Below are positions 20,065-30,007 of a stretch of DNA of 64,000 nucleotides, piece by piece. The DNA lies in the NCBI GenBank assembly GCA_051961995.1, contig JBQCCR010000036.1, positions 7,400 through 71,399 on the forward strand, given 5' to 3'. The position numbers and the translations under genes were made by a program. Each line of letters opens with the position of its first letter. The stretch's first letter is position 1. The notes under the pieces are model-generated. The model did no database searches. It saw only the letters and a list, made by a program, of their open reading frames with translations, and was not told the origin of the DNA. This stretch comes from 66-474 sp051961995 (GTDB lineage: Bacteria > Pseudomonadota > Gammaproteobacteria > Xanthomonadales > Rhodanobacteraceae).

Positions 20065-21567
20065 ATGAGCCAAGCATTCTCCTTTTCACGCCTGCGGGCA
20101 CCCGGCGCACTTGCCGGCGCGCTGGCACTGATCCTCGCCGGATGCGCGGTCGGGCCGAACTACACGCGCCCGGGCGCGCCGCAGGTGGATCGCTACACCA
20201 CGCAACCGTTGCCCGCGCAGACGGTGTCCACCGATACGCCCGGCGGCGATGCGCAACGTTTTCTGCAAGGCACGAACGTGCCGGAGCGCTGGTGGACCAC
20301 GTTCGGCAACAAGGAACTGGATCGCCGGGTGCAACAGGCGCTGGCGCATTCGCCGACGATTGCCTCTGCCCAGGCCGCACTGCGCGAAGCGCAGGAAAAC
20401 GCGAAAGCCGCGCGCGGGGGATTCTTCCCGTCGCTGGACGCCAGCGCCGGCGCGACGAGACAGAAATCCTCCGGCGCCCAATTCGGCAGCGCCGGCGCGG
20501 CTTTCAGCAGCAGCCCGTTCAACGTGTACAACGCAGGCGTCAGCGTCGGCTACGTGTTCGACATCTTCGGCGGCGTGCGGCGCGGCGTGGAAGCGCAATC
20601 GGCGCTGGCCGATGCGCAGCGCGCGCAACTGGATGCGACCTATCTGATCCTCGCCACCAACGTGGTGACGGCTTCCCTGCAGGAAGCTTCGCTGCGCGAG
20701 CAGGTGCGCGCGACCGAGGAGATCGCCGATTCGCTGCGCAAGGAACTGGATATCGCGCAGAAGCAGCAGCAGATCGGCGCGAAATCGCTGTCCGACACGC
20801 TGGCGGTGAGCGCGCAGCTGGCGAGCACGGAAGCTACGCTACCGCCGCTGCGCAAGCAGCTCGCGGCGACGCAGGACCAGCTCGCGACCTATCTAGGCGT
20901 GGCGCCCGCGCAATTGCAACTGCAACCGATCGAGCTGGCGAACGTCACCTTGCCGCAGGACATTCCGGTCAGTCTGCCGAGCAGCATCGTCGAGCAGCGT
21001 CCGGACATTCGCGCAGCCAGTGCGCAGTTGCATGCGGCGACCGCACAGGTTGGCGTGGCGACCGCGAACATGCTGCCCCAGCTCACCCTGTCGGGCAGCC
21101 TCGGTTCGCAGGCGCTGCATTCGGGTGATCTGTTTTCCGCGGGCACCACGGCGTGGTCGCTGGGGTTGAACCTGCTGCAACCGATCTTTCACGGCGGCGA
21201 GCTGCTGCACAGGAAACGCGCCGCGCAAGCCGGCATGGAGCGCGTGCTGGCGGACTGGCAGCAGACGGTACTGACCGCATTCCAGAACGTGGCCGACACA
21301 TTGCAGGCGCTGGATTTCGACGCGCAAGGGCTGGCTGCGCAGAATACCGCGGAACAAGCTGCGTCGAAGCGACTGGAACTTACCCGTACGCAATTCCAGG
21401 TCGGCGCGGTGGATTACCTGGCCTTGCTGGACGCCGAGCGCCAGTACCAGCAATCGCGCATCGCCCTGATCCAGTCGCGCGCGGCTCGATTGTCCGACAC
21501 CGCGGCGCTGTACGCGGCGCTGGGCGGCGGATGGAACGGCCCGAATGTCGTGTCAAACGAGAAATAG
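20065..21567 (+). CDS. RND efflux outer-membrane factor (NodT/OprM family lipoprotein)
   Basis: A 500-residue lipoprotein with signal peptide and lipobox LILAGC (Cys27) followed by AVGPNYTRP, the signature start of NodT-type factors. Two OEP repeats with long coiled-coil segments follow, and QRPDIRAA and DYLALLDAERQYQQS are conserved family segments. It would form the trimeric outer-membrane channel for the pump encoded downstream. The ATG at 20065 is chosen because the signal peptide begins there. Confidence 0.93.
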   Translation: MSQAFSFSRLRAPGALAGALALILAGCAVGPNYTRPGAPQVDRYTTQPLPAQTVSTDTPGGDAQRFLQGTNVPERWWTTFGNKELDRRVQQALAHSPTIASAQAALREAQENAKAARGGFFPSLDASAGATRQKSSGAQFGSAGAAFSSSPFNVYNAGVSVGYVFDIFGGVRRGVEAQSALADAQRAQLDATYLILATNVVTASLQEASLREQVRATEEIADSLRKELDIAQKQQQIGAKSLSDTLAVSAQLASTEATLPPLRKQLAATQDQLATYLGVAPAQLQLQPIELANVTLPQDIPVSLPSSIVEQRPDIRAASAQLHAATAQVGVATANMLPQLTLSGSLGSQALHSGDLFSAGTTAWSLGLNLLQPIFHGGELLHRKRAAQAGMERVLADWQQTVLTAFQNVADTLQALDFDAQGLAAQNTAEQAASKRLELTRTQFQVGAVDYLALLDAERQYQQSRIALIQSRAARLSDTAALYAALGGGWNGPNVVSNEK

Positions 21568-21585
21568 ATTCGAAAGTCAGAGCAG

Positions 21586-21660
21586 TTTTCCGCAAGGGAC
21601 GCGAAGAAACGCAAATGCATTGGTTCCCTTTTTGCGTCCTTGGCGTTCTTCGCGGAAAAA
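21586..21660. repeat. Inverted-repeat element between efflux genes
   Basis: A left arm beginning ttttccgcaagggacgcg and a right arm ending cttcgcggaaaa form a long imperfect palindrome of about 75 bp, with internal matches between aaacgcaaa and tttgcg. It fills the gap between the outer-membrane factor and adaptor genes and would form a stem in their mRNA. Confidence 0.65.
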
Positions 21661-21708
21661 GCCTTTTGCAATATGCAATCACACGCCCTGCTTCATTGAG
21701 AACCGACA

Positions 21709-22923
21709 ATGATTGATACAGCTCTCCGCAAGCCCCGCCTCGGCAAACGCATGACGATCATGCTGATCGTCATCGGCCTGCTGTTCCTGCTGGTGATCGG
21801 GTTCAACGTGTTCAAGGGCATCATGATCGGCAAGTTCATGAAGTCCATGGGCAACCCGCCGCAGACGGTCAGCACCATGAAGGCGGAGCTCCAGACCTGG
21901 CAGCCGCACCTGGAAGCCGTCGGCAACGTGCGCGCGGTGCGCGGCGTGGATCTCGCCTTCGAGGTTTCCGGGGTGGCCGATTCGGTGCAGGTGAAATCGG
22001 GTGCCGACGTCAAGGCCGGCCAGGTGCTGGTGCAGCTTCGCGACGCCGATGACAAAGCCAAACTCGCGGCGCTGCAGGCGACCGAAAAGCTGGCCGAGCT
22101 GACCGCGAACCGCTCGAAGAAGCAACTCGACGTGCAGGCGATCAGCCGTGCGCAATACGACACCGACATGGCGAACCTGAAGAGCGCGCAGGCGCAGGTC
22201 GCCGCGCAAGCCGCGCTGGTGAACAAGAAGACGCTGCGCGCGCCCTTCGCCGGCCGCATCGGCATCATCACCGTCAATCCGGGTCAGTACATCAATCCGG
22301 GCGACAAGGTGGTGAGCCTGCAGCAGCTCGATCCGGTGTACGTGGATTTCACCCTGCCGCAGGATTCGTTGCAGCAGTTGCAGGTCGGCAGCAAGGTCGA
22401 GGTGACGACCGACGCGTATCCGGATCAGCGTTTCGTTGGCAAGGTGACTGCAACCGATCCCAGGGTGGATCCGGCCACGCGCAACGTCGGCGTGGAAGCC
22501 ACGCTGCCCAACCACGACGGCAAGCTGATGTCGGGCATGTTCGCCAACGTCGCGGTGGACAGCGGCGGCACCCAGCGCCATCTCACGCTGCCGCAGACCT
22601 CGATCACCTTCAACCCGTACGGCGACACCCTGTTCGTGGTGCACGAGGGTGCGCCGCCGTCGCAGGACGGGAAAGGCAAGCCGGCGCAGCAGGCGCCTGC
22701 CAAGGACAAGAACGGCAAGCCGCAGCCGCAGTATTACGTGGAGCAGAGGCTGGTCACGGTCGGCCCGCGCCGCGGCGATCAGGTCGCGATCCTGGGCGGC
22801 CTGAAGCAAGGCGAGGTGGTGGTGACTTCCGGCCAGTTGAAGCTGAAGAACGACACGCCGGTGAACATCAACAACAGCGTGCAGCCGACGTTCAATCCGA
22901 ACCCGCAGCCGGTGGAGCAGTAG
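21709..22923 (+). CDS. RND efflux periplasmic adaptor (membrane fusion protein)
   Basis: A 404-residue protein with one N-terminal membrane segment (about residues 15-33), a barrel-sandwich hybrid (VSGVADSVQVKSGADVKAGQ), a coiled-coil hairpin (about 110-165) and a beta-barrel domain (LRAPFAGRIGIITVNPGQYI). These features define the HlyD/AcrA family. It links the pump to the outer-membrane channel. A linker rich in Gln, Pro and Lys near residue 320 (APAKDKNGKPQPQ) interrupts the last domain. Confidence 0.93.
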   Translation: MIDTALRKPRLGKRMTIMLIVIGLLFLLVIGFNVFKGIMIGKFMKSMGNPPQTVSTMKAELQTWQPHLEAVGNVRAVRGVDLAFEVSGVADSVQVKSGADVKAGQVLVQLRDADDKAKLAALQATEKLAELTANRSKKQLDVQAISRAQYDTDMANLKSAQAQVAAQAALVNKKTLRAPFAGRIGIITVNPGQYINPGDKVVSLQQLDPVYVDFTLPQDSLQQLQVGSKVEVTTDAYPDQRFVGKVTATDPRVDPATRNVGVEATLPNHDGKLMSGMFANVAVDSGGTQRHLTLPQTSITFNPYGDTLFVVHEGAPPSQDGKGKPAQQAPAKDKNGKPQPQYYVEQRLVTVGPRRGDQVAILGGLKQGEVVVTSGQLKLKNDTPVNINNSVQPTFNPNPQPVEQ

Positions 22924-22962
22924 TGCAGGCGATCCGAACGTGACGTACTCGCGATCGGAGAT

Positions 22963-23040
22963 GGTTGTCGGTTGCCGGTTGCCAGTTGCCGGAAAAGCCG
23001 GCTGCCGTGACCAGCGACCAACAACCGACAACCTGCAACC
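22963..23040. repeat. GTTGCC-rich imperfect palindrome, copy 1
   Basis: The left arm consists of serial ggttgtcggttgccggttgc-type units and the right arm of their complements (caacaaccgacaacctgcaa). The same design occurs at 41433-41509, 48771-48852 and 59035-59123. It separates the adaptor and pump genes within one operon. Confidence 0.75.
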
Positions 23041-23064
23041 CTCTCTCTTGCGCAGATTGCATCC

Positions 23065-26000
23065 ATGAAATTTACCGATCTTTTCATCAAGCGCCCGGTG
23101 CTCGCGGCGACCTTGAGCCTGCTGATCCTGGTGCTGGGCCTGCGCGCCGTGGCGACGCTGCCGATCCGGCAGTACCCCAAGACCGAGAACGCCACCATCA
23201 CCGTGCAGACGGTGTACTACGGCGCCGACTCGCAAACGGTGGCGGGCTTCATCACCCAGCCGCTGGAACAGGCGATCGCGCAGGCGCAGGGCATTGACTA
23301 CATGTCCTCGTCCAGCACGCCGGGCGTGTCGCTGATCACCGCCACCTTGCGCCTGAACTACGACGGCAACAAGGCGCTCACCGAAATCAGCGCGCTGGTG
23401 AACTCAGTCAAGAACCAGTTGCCGCAGCAGGCCCAGCAGCCGGTGATCACGCTGCAGACCGGGCAGGCGGTGGCGTCCATGTACATGGGCTTCTATTCCG
23501 ACCAGTTGCCGTCCAACAAGATCACCGATTACCTGGTGCGCGTGGTGCAGCCGCAGTTGAACGCAGTCGAGGGCGTGCAGAACGCGCAGATCCTCGGCGG
23601 CCGCACCTTCGCGCTGCGCGCGTGGCTGGATCCCGCGCGCATGGCCGCGCACGACGTCACCGCCACCGACGTCAACAACGCGCTCGCCGCGAACAACTAT
23701 CTCTCCGCCATCGGCAGCACCAAGGGCCAGATGGTGAGCGTCAATCTCACCGCCGCCACCGACCTGCATTCGGTGGACGAATTCAAGGATCTGGTGGTGA
23801 AGGCCAACGGCACCGACATCGTGCGGCTGAAGGATGTCGCCAACGTCACGCTCGGCGCGGAGAACTACGATTTCAACGTGGCCTTTGACGGCAAGCGTTC
23901 GGTGTTCATCGGCATCAACGCCGCGCCGGACGCCAACGTGCTGGACGTGATCAACCGCGTGCGCAAGGTGTTCCCGTCCATCCAGTCGCAGATGCCCACC
24001 GGCGTCACCTCGCGGATCGTGTTTGACGGCACCGACTACATCCGCACCTCGATCCGCGAGGTGGTGAAGACGCTGGCGGAGACGCTGATCATCGTCACGC
24101 TGGTGATCTTCCTGTTCCTCGGCACCTTGCGATCGGTGCTGGTGCCGCTGGTGGCGATGCCGTTGTCGCTGATCGGCGCGTTCCTGGTGATGCTGTTGTT
24201 CGGCTACTCGATCAACCTGCTGACCTTGCTGGCATTGGTGCTGGCGATCGGCCTGGTGGTGGATGACGCGATCATCGTGGTGGAGAACGTGGACCGCCAC
24301 ATGAAGGAACACGACAACGCGTTCCATTCCGCGCTGCTGGCCGCGCGCGAACTGGCCTCGCCGATCATCGCCATGACGATCGTGCTGATCGCGGTGTACG
24401 TGCCGGTGGGTTTCCAGGGCGGCCTGACCGGCGCGCTGTTCACCGAGTTTGCCTTCACGCTGGCGGGCGCGGTGACGATCTCGGCGATCATCGCGCTGAC
24501 GCTCTCGCCGATGATGTGCTCGCGCTTCCTGCGCGAGGAAGATCACCACAAGCCGCTGGTCAAGCGCATTGACCGGATCGCCGATCGCGTGCGCGACCGT
24601 TACCGGCGCATGCTGCGCAACTCGCTGGACACCTGGCTGGTCGCGCTCGTGTTCGGCGCCATCGTGCTGGCCGGCAACGCGTACCTGTTCATGACCGCGA
24701 AGTCGGAACTGGCGCCGCAGGAAGACCAGGGCATCGTGCTGACCAACACGCAAGGCCCGCCGAACGCCACGATCGACCAGATGGCGTTGTATTCGAAGCA
24801 GGTATTCAACATCGCCAAGGCGCTGCCCGAATACACCCACCTCTTCCAGGTGGACGGTGCGCAGGGCGTCAACAGCGGCTTCGCCGGCATCATGCTGAAG
24901 CCGTGGGGCGATCGCAGCCGCAGCGCCGACCAGGTCCAGCAGGAAGTGCAGCAGAAACTCGACAGCATCGCCGGCGCACGGATGGCGGTATTCCAGTTCC
25001 CGTCGCTGCCGGGCGCGTTCGGCCTGCCGGTGCAGTTCGTGATCAAGACCACCGAGCCGTTCCAGAACTTGAACGATGTGGCGAAGGCCGTGGTCGCCAA
25101 GGCGCAGGCCTCGGGCATGTTCTTCTACGTGGACTCGGACCTGAAGATCGACCAGCCGCAGGTCACGGTGAGCCTCGATCGCGACAAGGTCTCCGCGCTC
25201 GGGCTGACCCAGCGCGACGTCGGTGCGGCGCTTTCGGCGGCGCTGGGCGGCAACTACGTCAACTACTTCTCGATCCAGGGCCGCGCCTATCGGGTGATCT
25301 CGCAGGTCGCGCAGTCGGATCGCTTGAATCCGCACCAACTCGACGACTACTACATCAAGACGCCGGACGGGAAATCCATTCCCGCCTCCACGGTGGCGCA
25401 CCTGAACTGGGAGACGGTGCCGGAATCCATCAACCACTTCCAGCAGTTGAATTCCGCGACCGTCATCGGGGTGATCGCGCCCAGCGTGTCGCTGGGGCAG
25501 GCGTTGCAGTTCATGCGCGACACCCTGAACCAGATCGCGCCGTCGGGCTACACCGCCGATTACGCGGGCCAGTCGCGTCAGTTCGTGCAGGAGTCCGGCG
25601 GCTTCCTGTTCACCATGCTGTTCGCGATCATCATCGTGTTCCTGGCGCTGTCGGCGCAGTTCGAGAGTTTCCGCGATCCGATCGTGATCCTGGTTTCGGT
25701 GCCGATGGCGACCTTCGGCGCGTTGCTGTTCATCAACCTGGGGCTCGCCACACTCAACATCTACACCGAGGTGGGCCTGGTCACGCTGATCGGTCTGATT
25801 TCCAAGCACGGCATCCTGATCGTGCAGTTCGCCAACGACGCGCAGCGGCTGCACGGCATGAGCAAGCGCGAGGCGATCGAGGAAGCGGCGTCGGTGCGTC
25901 TGCGCCCGATCCTGATGACCACCGCGGCGATGGTGCTGGGCGTGTTGCCGCTGGTGTTCGCCGGCGGCGCCGGTGCGGCCGGCCGCCATGCGATCGGCCT

Positions 26001-26133
26001 GGTGGTGTTCACAGGTCTCTCGATCGGCACGCTGTTCACGCTGTTCGTGGTGCCGGCGATGTACCTGCTGCTGGGTACGGATCATCGCGCCAGGCAGGCG
26101 CGCGAGGGCGCGCTGCAACCGCAGGCGGAGTAG
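23065..26133 (+). CDS. RND multidrug efflux pump, inner-membrane transporter (HAE1 family)
   Basis: A 1022-residue protein of the AcrB/MexB type: an N-terminal FIKRPVLAATLSLLI segment, two large periplasmic loops and about 12 membrane segments. The proton-relay pair Asp400-Asp401 is in GLVVDDAIIVVEN and a conserved SPMMCSRFL follows. Length and motifs agree with the MexF/MdtB-like branch of the HAE1 family. It would export hydrophobic compounds using the proton gradient, with the two upstream products. Substrates cannot be told from the sequence. Confidence 0.95.
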   Translation: MKFTDLFIKRPVLAATLSLLILVLGLRAVATLPIRQYPKTENATITVQTVYYGADSQTVAGFITQPLEQAIAQAQGIDYMSSSSTPGVSLITATLRLNYDGNKALTEISALVNSVKNQLPQQAQQPVITLQTGQAVASMYMGFYSDQLPSNKITDYLVRVVQPQLNAVEGVQNAQILGGRTFALRAWLDPARMAAHDVTATDVNNALAANNYLSAIGSTKGQMVSVNLTAATDLHSVDEFKDLVVKANGTDIVRLKDVANVTLGAENYDFNVAFDGKRSVFIGINAAPDANVLDVINRVRKVFPSIQSQMPTGVTSRIVFDGTDYIRTSIREVVKTLAETLIIVTLVIFLFLGTLRSVLVPLVAMPLSLIGAFLVMLLFGYSINLLTLLALVLAIGLVVDDAIIVVENVDRHMKEHDNAFHSALLAARELASPIIAMTIVLIAVYVPVGFQGGLTGALFTEFAFTLAGAVTISAIIALTLSPMMCSRFLREEDHHKPLVKRIDRIADRVRDRYRRMLRNSLDTWLVALVFGAIVLAGNAYLFMTAKSELAPQEDQGIVLTNTQGPPNATIDQMALYSKQVFNIAKALPEYTHLFQVDGAQGVNSGFAGIMLKPWGDRSRSADQVQQEVQQKLDSIAGARMAVFQFPSLPGAFGLPVQFVIKTTEPFQNLNDVAKAVVAKAQASGMFFYVDSDLKIDQPQVTVSLDRDKVSALGLTQRDVGAALSAALGGNYVNYFSIQGRAYRVISQVAQSDRLNPHQLDDYYIKTPDGKSIPASTVAHLNWETVPESINHFQQLNSATVIGVIAPSVSLGQALQFMRDTLNQIAPSGYTADYAGQSRQFVQESGGFLFTMLFAIIIVFLALSAQFESFRDPIVILVSVPMATFGALLFINLGLATLNIYTEVGLVTLIGLISKHGILIVQFANDAQRLHGMSKREAIEEAASVRLRPILMTTAAMVLGVLPLVFAGGAGAAGRHAIGLVVFTGLSIGTLFTLFVVPAMYLLLGTDHRARQAREGALQPQAE

Positions 26134-26152
26134 GCCCGCAAATCGGCGGGCC
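26133..26152 (+). terminator. Hairpin at the end of the RND operon
   Basis: ggcccgc 26133-26139 pairs with gcgggcc 26146-26152 around a 6-base loop, starting at the last base of the pump stop codon. No U-run follows. Confidence 0.4.
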
Positions 26153-26159
26153 GGCGCTT

Positions 26160-26245
26160 CGCCACAAGCGCGTCACCCCGGCGCAAGCCGGGGTCCGGTG
26201 GTTTGCCGCAAAGTAGCCGGGTTCCGGCGTGCACCGGAACAACGG
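26160..26245. repeat. Repeat-rich intergenic sequence before queF
   Basis: It contains ccccggcgcaagccgggg and ggttccggcgtgcaccggaac, two adjacent hairpins of the REP-like kind seen elsewhere in the window. No gene is present. Confidence 0.5.
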
Positions 26246-26298
26246 GTATTCGCGGGTCGCAGTGTAAGCTTTCGGTCTTCCTGCTCGCGCTGGCCCGC

Positions 26299-27135
26299 AT
26301 GTCATCACCCGAAGCCTCCCCCCTCGGCCGCCCGGTTGCGTATCCCGACTCGCCCGACGCGCGCGTGCTGTTCCCGATCGCGCGTGCGCAATCGCGTTCG
26401 GAACTCGCGCTAGGCGCGCGCGTGCTGCCATTCACCGGCGTGGATGTCTGGAACGCGTACGAACTGTCCTGGCTGGATGCGCGCGGCAAGCCGTGCGTGG
26501 CGGTCGCCGAACTGCGCGTGCCGTGCGAATCGCCGAACCTGATCGAATCCAAATCGCTGAAGCTGTACTTGAACGGCTACGCGCAGACGCGCTTCGATGA
26601 TGCGCAGACGCTTCGCGCGGCGATTGCGCGCGATCTCTCCGACGCGGCCGCTGCGCGGGTCGAAGTGGATCTGGTCGAGGCGCGCGACTTCGCGTCGCAG
26701 CGGATCGTCGAGCTGCCCGGCGCTTCACTGGATGAGCAGGAACTCGACGTCCGCGATTACGGCCCGCCGCAACCCGACCACCTGCACGCCCAAATGCACG
26801 CGCGCCAAGTCGAGGAAGCGCTGACCACGCAGTTGTTCCGCTCCAATTGCCCGGTCACCGGACAGCCGGATTGGGCGTCGCTGCAGATTCGATACGCCGG
26901 CGCGCCGATCGAACATGCCGGCCTGTTGCGCTACCTGGTCTCCTATCGCACCCATTGCGGCTTCCACGAAGCCTGCGTGGAACGCATCTTCATGGACATC
27001 ACCGCGCGCTGCGCGCCGCGCGCGTTGAGTGTGTATGCGCGCTTCACCCGCCGCGGCGGACTGGACATCAATCCCTGGCGCGCCACCCCCGGGTTCGGCG
27101 CGTTACCGCCGAATCTGCGCGGCGCGCGTCAGTAG
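26299..27135 (+). CDS. queF: NADPH-dependent 7-cyano-7-deazaguanine reductase QueF
   Basis: A 278-residue bimodular (long, E. coli-like) QueF. The catalytic Cys184 lies in FRSNCPVTGQPDW, with the conserved ESKSLKLYLNGY nucleoside-binding motif in the N-terminal half and HCGFHEACVERIF in the C-terminal half. It reduces the nitrile preQ0 to the amine preQ1 in queuosine biosynthesis. There is no clear ribosome binding site. A TAAGCT sequence lies about 30 bases upstream. Confidence 0.95.
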   Translation: MSSPEASPLGRPVAYPDSPDARVLFPIARAQSRSELALGARVLPFTGVDVWNAYELSWLDARGKPCVAVAELRVPCESPNLIESKSLKLYLNGYAQTRFDDAQTLRAAIARDLSDAAAARVEVDLVEARDFASQRIVELPGASLDEQELDVRDYGPPQPDHLHAQMHARQVEEALTTQLFRSNCPVTGQPDWASLQIRYAGAPIEHAGLLRYLVSYRTHCGFHEACVERIFMDITARCAPRALSVYARFTRRGGLDINPWRATPGFGALPPNLRGARQ

Positions 27136-27310
27136 CGGCCGTTTCCGGGAACCATTTGGCGCCCGCAAGCATCAAGCGCACAATGGCTCGTGATTCGGGA
27201 GCGGGCCGGAGTGACTGAAAGCGCGGGCGACGGAACTCCTGGCCATGGGCGACAGCGCTTGGCCGCTTTTTGATCTTCGCGATCGTGGACGACCGCAAAG
27301 GAAATGGAAA

Positions 27311-28495
27311 ATGGAACACAGCTACGATTACCTGATCCTCGGCGCCGGCATGGCCGCGTCCGCCGCCGCGCGCGGCATCCGCGAGCGCGATCCGCGCGGC
27401 AGCATCGGCCTGATCGGCGCGGAGGCGCATCCGCCCTACGATCGTCCGCCGCTCACCAAGGACCTGTGGAACGGCAAGAAGCAACCGGAAGCCATCTGGC
27501 GTGACATCGAGAGCGTGCATGCGACCTTGTTTCCGGGTCGCCATGCGACCGCGCTCGACCCGAAGCAGAAATCCGTGCGCGACGACCACGGCGATCATTA
27601 CCGCTACGGCAAGCTGCTGCTCGCCACCGGCGGTACGCCGCGGCGTATCGCCGGGCTCGAAGGCGAGCGGGTGATCTATTACCGCACGCTGGACGACTAC
27701 CGTGCGCTGCGCGATGCGCTGCACGAGGGCATGCGCATCGCCGTGATCGGCGGCGGCTTCATCGGGAGTGAAATCGCCGCCGCGCTGGCCATGAACGGTG
27801 CCAGGGTCACCCAACTGATCGCCGAAGACGCGATCGGCGCGCGCGTGTATCCGCAGCGGCTGGCGCGTTTCGTCACCGATTACTTCCGCGACAAGGGTGT
27901 GGACGTGCGCGGCGGTGCGATGGTGACCGGCGGGACTGCCAACGATGAAGGCGTCACGCTCGCGTTGCGCGATGGCACCAATGTCGAAGCGGAATGGGTG
28001 GTTGCCGGATTGGGCATCACGCCCAACGTGCAGCTCGCGGAGAAGGCCGGCTTGCGCGTGGACAACGGCATCGCGGTGGATGCGCAACTGCGTGCTTCCG
28101 CGCCGGACATCTGGGCGGCGGGCGACGTCGCCAGTTATCCGGATGCCGCGCTCGGCACGCAGCGCCGGGTCGAGCACGAAGATGCCGCGCTCACCATGGG
28201 CGAGCACGCCGGCGCGAACATGGCCGGCGCGAATGCGGCGTACACGCATCTGCCGTATTTCTATTCCGACCTGTTTGATCTCGGTTACGAAGCACTGGGC
28301 GACCTGGATTCGCGCCTGCAGACCGTCGAGGACTGGAAGGAGCCCAACCGCGAGGGCGTGGTGTACTACCTGAAGGATGACCGCGTGCGCGGCGTGCTGC
28401 TCTGGAATACGTGGGACCAGAAAGACAACGCGAGCGCACTGATTGCCGAAAACGGCCCGCATGACGCGGCGTCGCTGAAGGGACGGATCGGCTGA
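27311..28495 (+). CDS. AIF-like FAD/NAD(P)-dependent oxidoreductase
   Basis: A 394-residue flavoprotein with an N-terminal FAD motif (LILGAGMAASAAARGI), a central NAD motif (IAVIGGGFIGSEIAAAL) and a second FAD contact IWAAGDVASYP. The pattern PPYDRPPLTKDLW and the C-terminal segment YFYSDLFDLGYEALG resemble mitochondrial apoptosis-inducing factor and rubredoxin/ferredoxin reductases. Redox-active cysteines are absent, so it is not a disulfide reductase. Its electron acceptor is unknown and it is a single-gene unit. Confidence 0.85.
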   Translation: MEHSYDYLILGAGMAASAAARGIRERDPRGSIGLIGAEAHPPYDRPPLTKDLWNGKKQPEAIWRDIESVHATLFPGRHATALDPKQKSVRDDHGDHYRYGKLLLATGGTPRRIAGLEGERVIYYRTLDDYRALRDALHEGMRIAVIGGGFIGSEIAAALAMNGARVTQLIAEDAIGARVYPQRLARFVTDYFRDKGVDVRGGAMVTGGTANDEGVTLALRDGTNVEAEWVVAGLGITPNVQLAEKAGLRVDNGIAVDAQLRASAPDIWAAGDVASYPDAALGTQRRVEHEDAALTMGEHAGANMAGANAAYTHLPYFYSDLFDLGYEALGDLDSRLQTVEDWKEPNREGVVYYLKDDRVRGVLLWNTWDQKDNASALIAENGPHDAASLKGRIG

Positions 28496-28505
28496 CTTCA
28501 AAAAT

Positions 28506-28537
28506 CCGTTCGTGGCGGCGTAGCGGACCGCGAACGG
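28506..28537. terminator. Inverted repeat between convergent genes
   Basis: ccgttcg 28506-28512 pairs with cgaacgg 28531-28537, with further pairing inside. It lies between the AIF-like gene (+) and the histidine kinase gene (-), so it could end both transcripts. Confidence 0.4.
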
Positions 28538-28577
28538 ACCGGATCTCTGCGTTCGCCCTGCGACACCGCGGGGCGTT

Positions 28578-29942
28578 TCACCAACGCAACGTGGCGCGCA
28601 GATTGCCGGCCCCCAGCGCGAACCCGAGGGTCATTCCGCCCGCCCGCGCGGCGGCCTGCGCCAGCGCCAGTCCGAGTCCGGCGTGCCCGGCGCCATCCTC
28701 GCCGGCGCCCTTGCGCCAGAAGCGCTGACCGAAGCGCGCCAGATCGCTTTCGCCCAATCCCGGTGCGGCATTGCCGATCTCGATGTGCTGCGGCGTCACA
28801 TCCACATTGATATCGCTGTCTGCCGGGGAGTAGGCAATCGCATTGCCGAGCAGATTGTCGAGCACGATTTCCAGCAGCGCCGGGTCGGTTTCGACATGCA
28901 CCGCAGCCTGTGCGTCATCGCGCACCAGCCGCAGGCCGCGCGCGTGCAGCGCGTCATGGTGTCGCGTCAGCACGCGCGTCACCAGGGCCTGCACGTTGAC
29001 CGGTTCGTGTTGCGCGGTCTGCACGCCGGACTCGATGCGGGTGAGTTGCAGCAGCGCGCCCACGGTCGCTTCCAGTTCGCCGCCGATGGTGCCGATCTCG
29101 CCCAGCACGCTGCGCGGGTCGCGTTCGCTGGGATAGCGCATCTCGACATCCACCAGCGTGCGCAGTTCCGCCAGGCGCGTGCGCAACTCGTGCGCGAGGC
29201 CCGCGGCGAACTGGCGCTCGCGTGCGAGGCCTTCGTCCATGCGCGCCAGCACTTCATTGAAGCGCGCCACCAGCGGCGCGAGTTCGCGCGTATCGGCGCG
29301 CGGCAGGCGTTCGCCCGGCGCATCCGGGCCGACCCGCGCCATGGCCGCATCCAGCGTGCTCAACGGACGCAGGCCACGACGCACCAGCCACGGCGTCAGC
29401 GCCAACACGATCAGGAACGCGCCGAGGATGCTGCCGAGCAGGATCAGGTCCAGCGTGCCGAGGATTTCATCCAGCGGGCCGCGATCGAGCGCGTAGCGCA
29501 GCTCGCACGCGGCTGCCGGTTCGCCTGCCAGTTCATTGCCATCGCGCGCGGCCGTGAAACGCAGTACGACCTGGCGCAGCAGCCGACCGTCGCGCATGCG
29601 CGTGTCGACGAAGTACGGCGCGTTTGCGGCAGCGAGGCGCGGCGGCACTTCCGCGCTGTGCGCGACCACGGTGTTGCCGCAGCTCAGTTCGTACCAGCTC
29701 TTGCCGCCCGCACCCGGGAACAGGTTGGAACGCAACACATCGCTCTCGACCGCCACGTCGCGTTCGCCGAACTTCGCCAGCGCCGCGAACGCCTGCGCAC
29801 GCGCAAGCAGCGCGCTGTCGAAACGCTGCTGCATCTCCGCATCCGCGCGCCAGTCGACCACCCACGCCGCGATGCCGAGCGCGACCAGCGTCGCGATCGC
29901 GAGCAGCAGGGTGAGACGAAGGCGGAGCGAAAAAGCTTTCAT
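28578..29942 (-). CDS. Two-component sensor histidine kinase
   Basis: A 454-residue kinase with two membrane segments (about residues 10-28 and 168-190) enclosing a periplasmic sensor of about 140 residues that contains two cysteines. HAMP, DHp (His251 in AAGLAHELRTRLAEL) and a HATPase domain with N-box (LDNLLGNAIAYS) and G-box (GHAGLGLALAQ) follow. It sits 65 bases after the response regulator gene on the same strand. Topology resembles QseC/PmrB-type sensors. The signal is unknown. Confidence 0.92.
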   Translation of the reverse strand: MKAFSLRLRLTLLLAIATLVALGIAAWVVDWRADAEMQQRFDSALLARAQAFAALAKFGERDVAVESDVLRSNLFPGAGGKSWYELSCGNTVVAHSAEVPPRLAAANAPYFVDTRMRDGRLLRQVVLRFTAARDGNELAGEPAAACELRYALDRGPLDEILGTLDLILLGSILGAFLIVLALTPWLVRRGLRPLSTLDAAMARVGPDAPGERLPRADTRELAPLVARFNEVLARMDEGLARERQFAAGLAHELRTRLAELRTLVDVEMRYPSERDPRSVLGEIGTIGGELEATVGALLQLTRIESGVQTAQHEPVNVQALVTRVLTRHHDALHARGLRLVRDDAQAAVHVETDPALLEIVLDNLLGNAIAYSPADSDINVDVTPQHIEIGNAAPGLGESDLARFGQRFWRKGAGEDGAGHAGLGLALAQAAARAGGMTLGFALGAGNLRATLRW

Positions 29943-30007
29943 TCCGATGCGAGGAGTCTCATCATCATCCGACCGCGGATGGCCGGGATTCGGTACCAGG
30001 AACGGGA

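Noticed and set aside
23404..26118. A 904-codon open frame antisense to the RND pump gene
   Set aside because: It mirrors the codon periodicity of a GC-rich gene, has a composition rich in His, Arg, Gln and Asp without any domain, and the plus-strand frame is a clear RND transporter.
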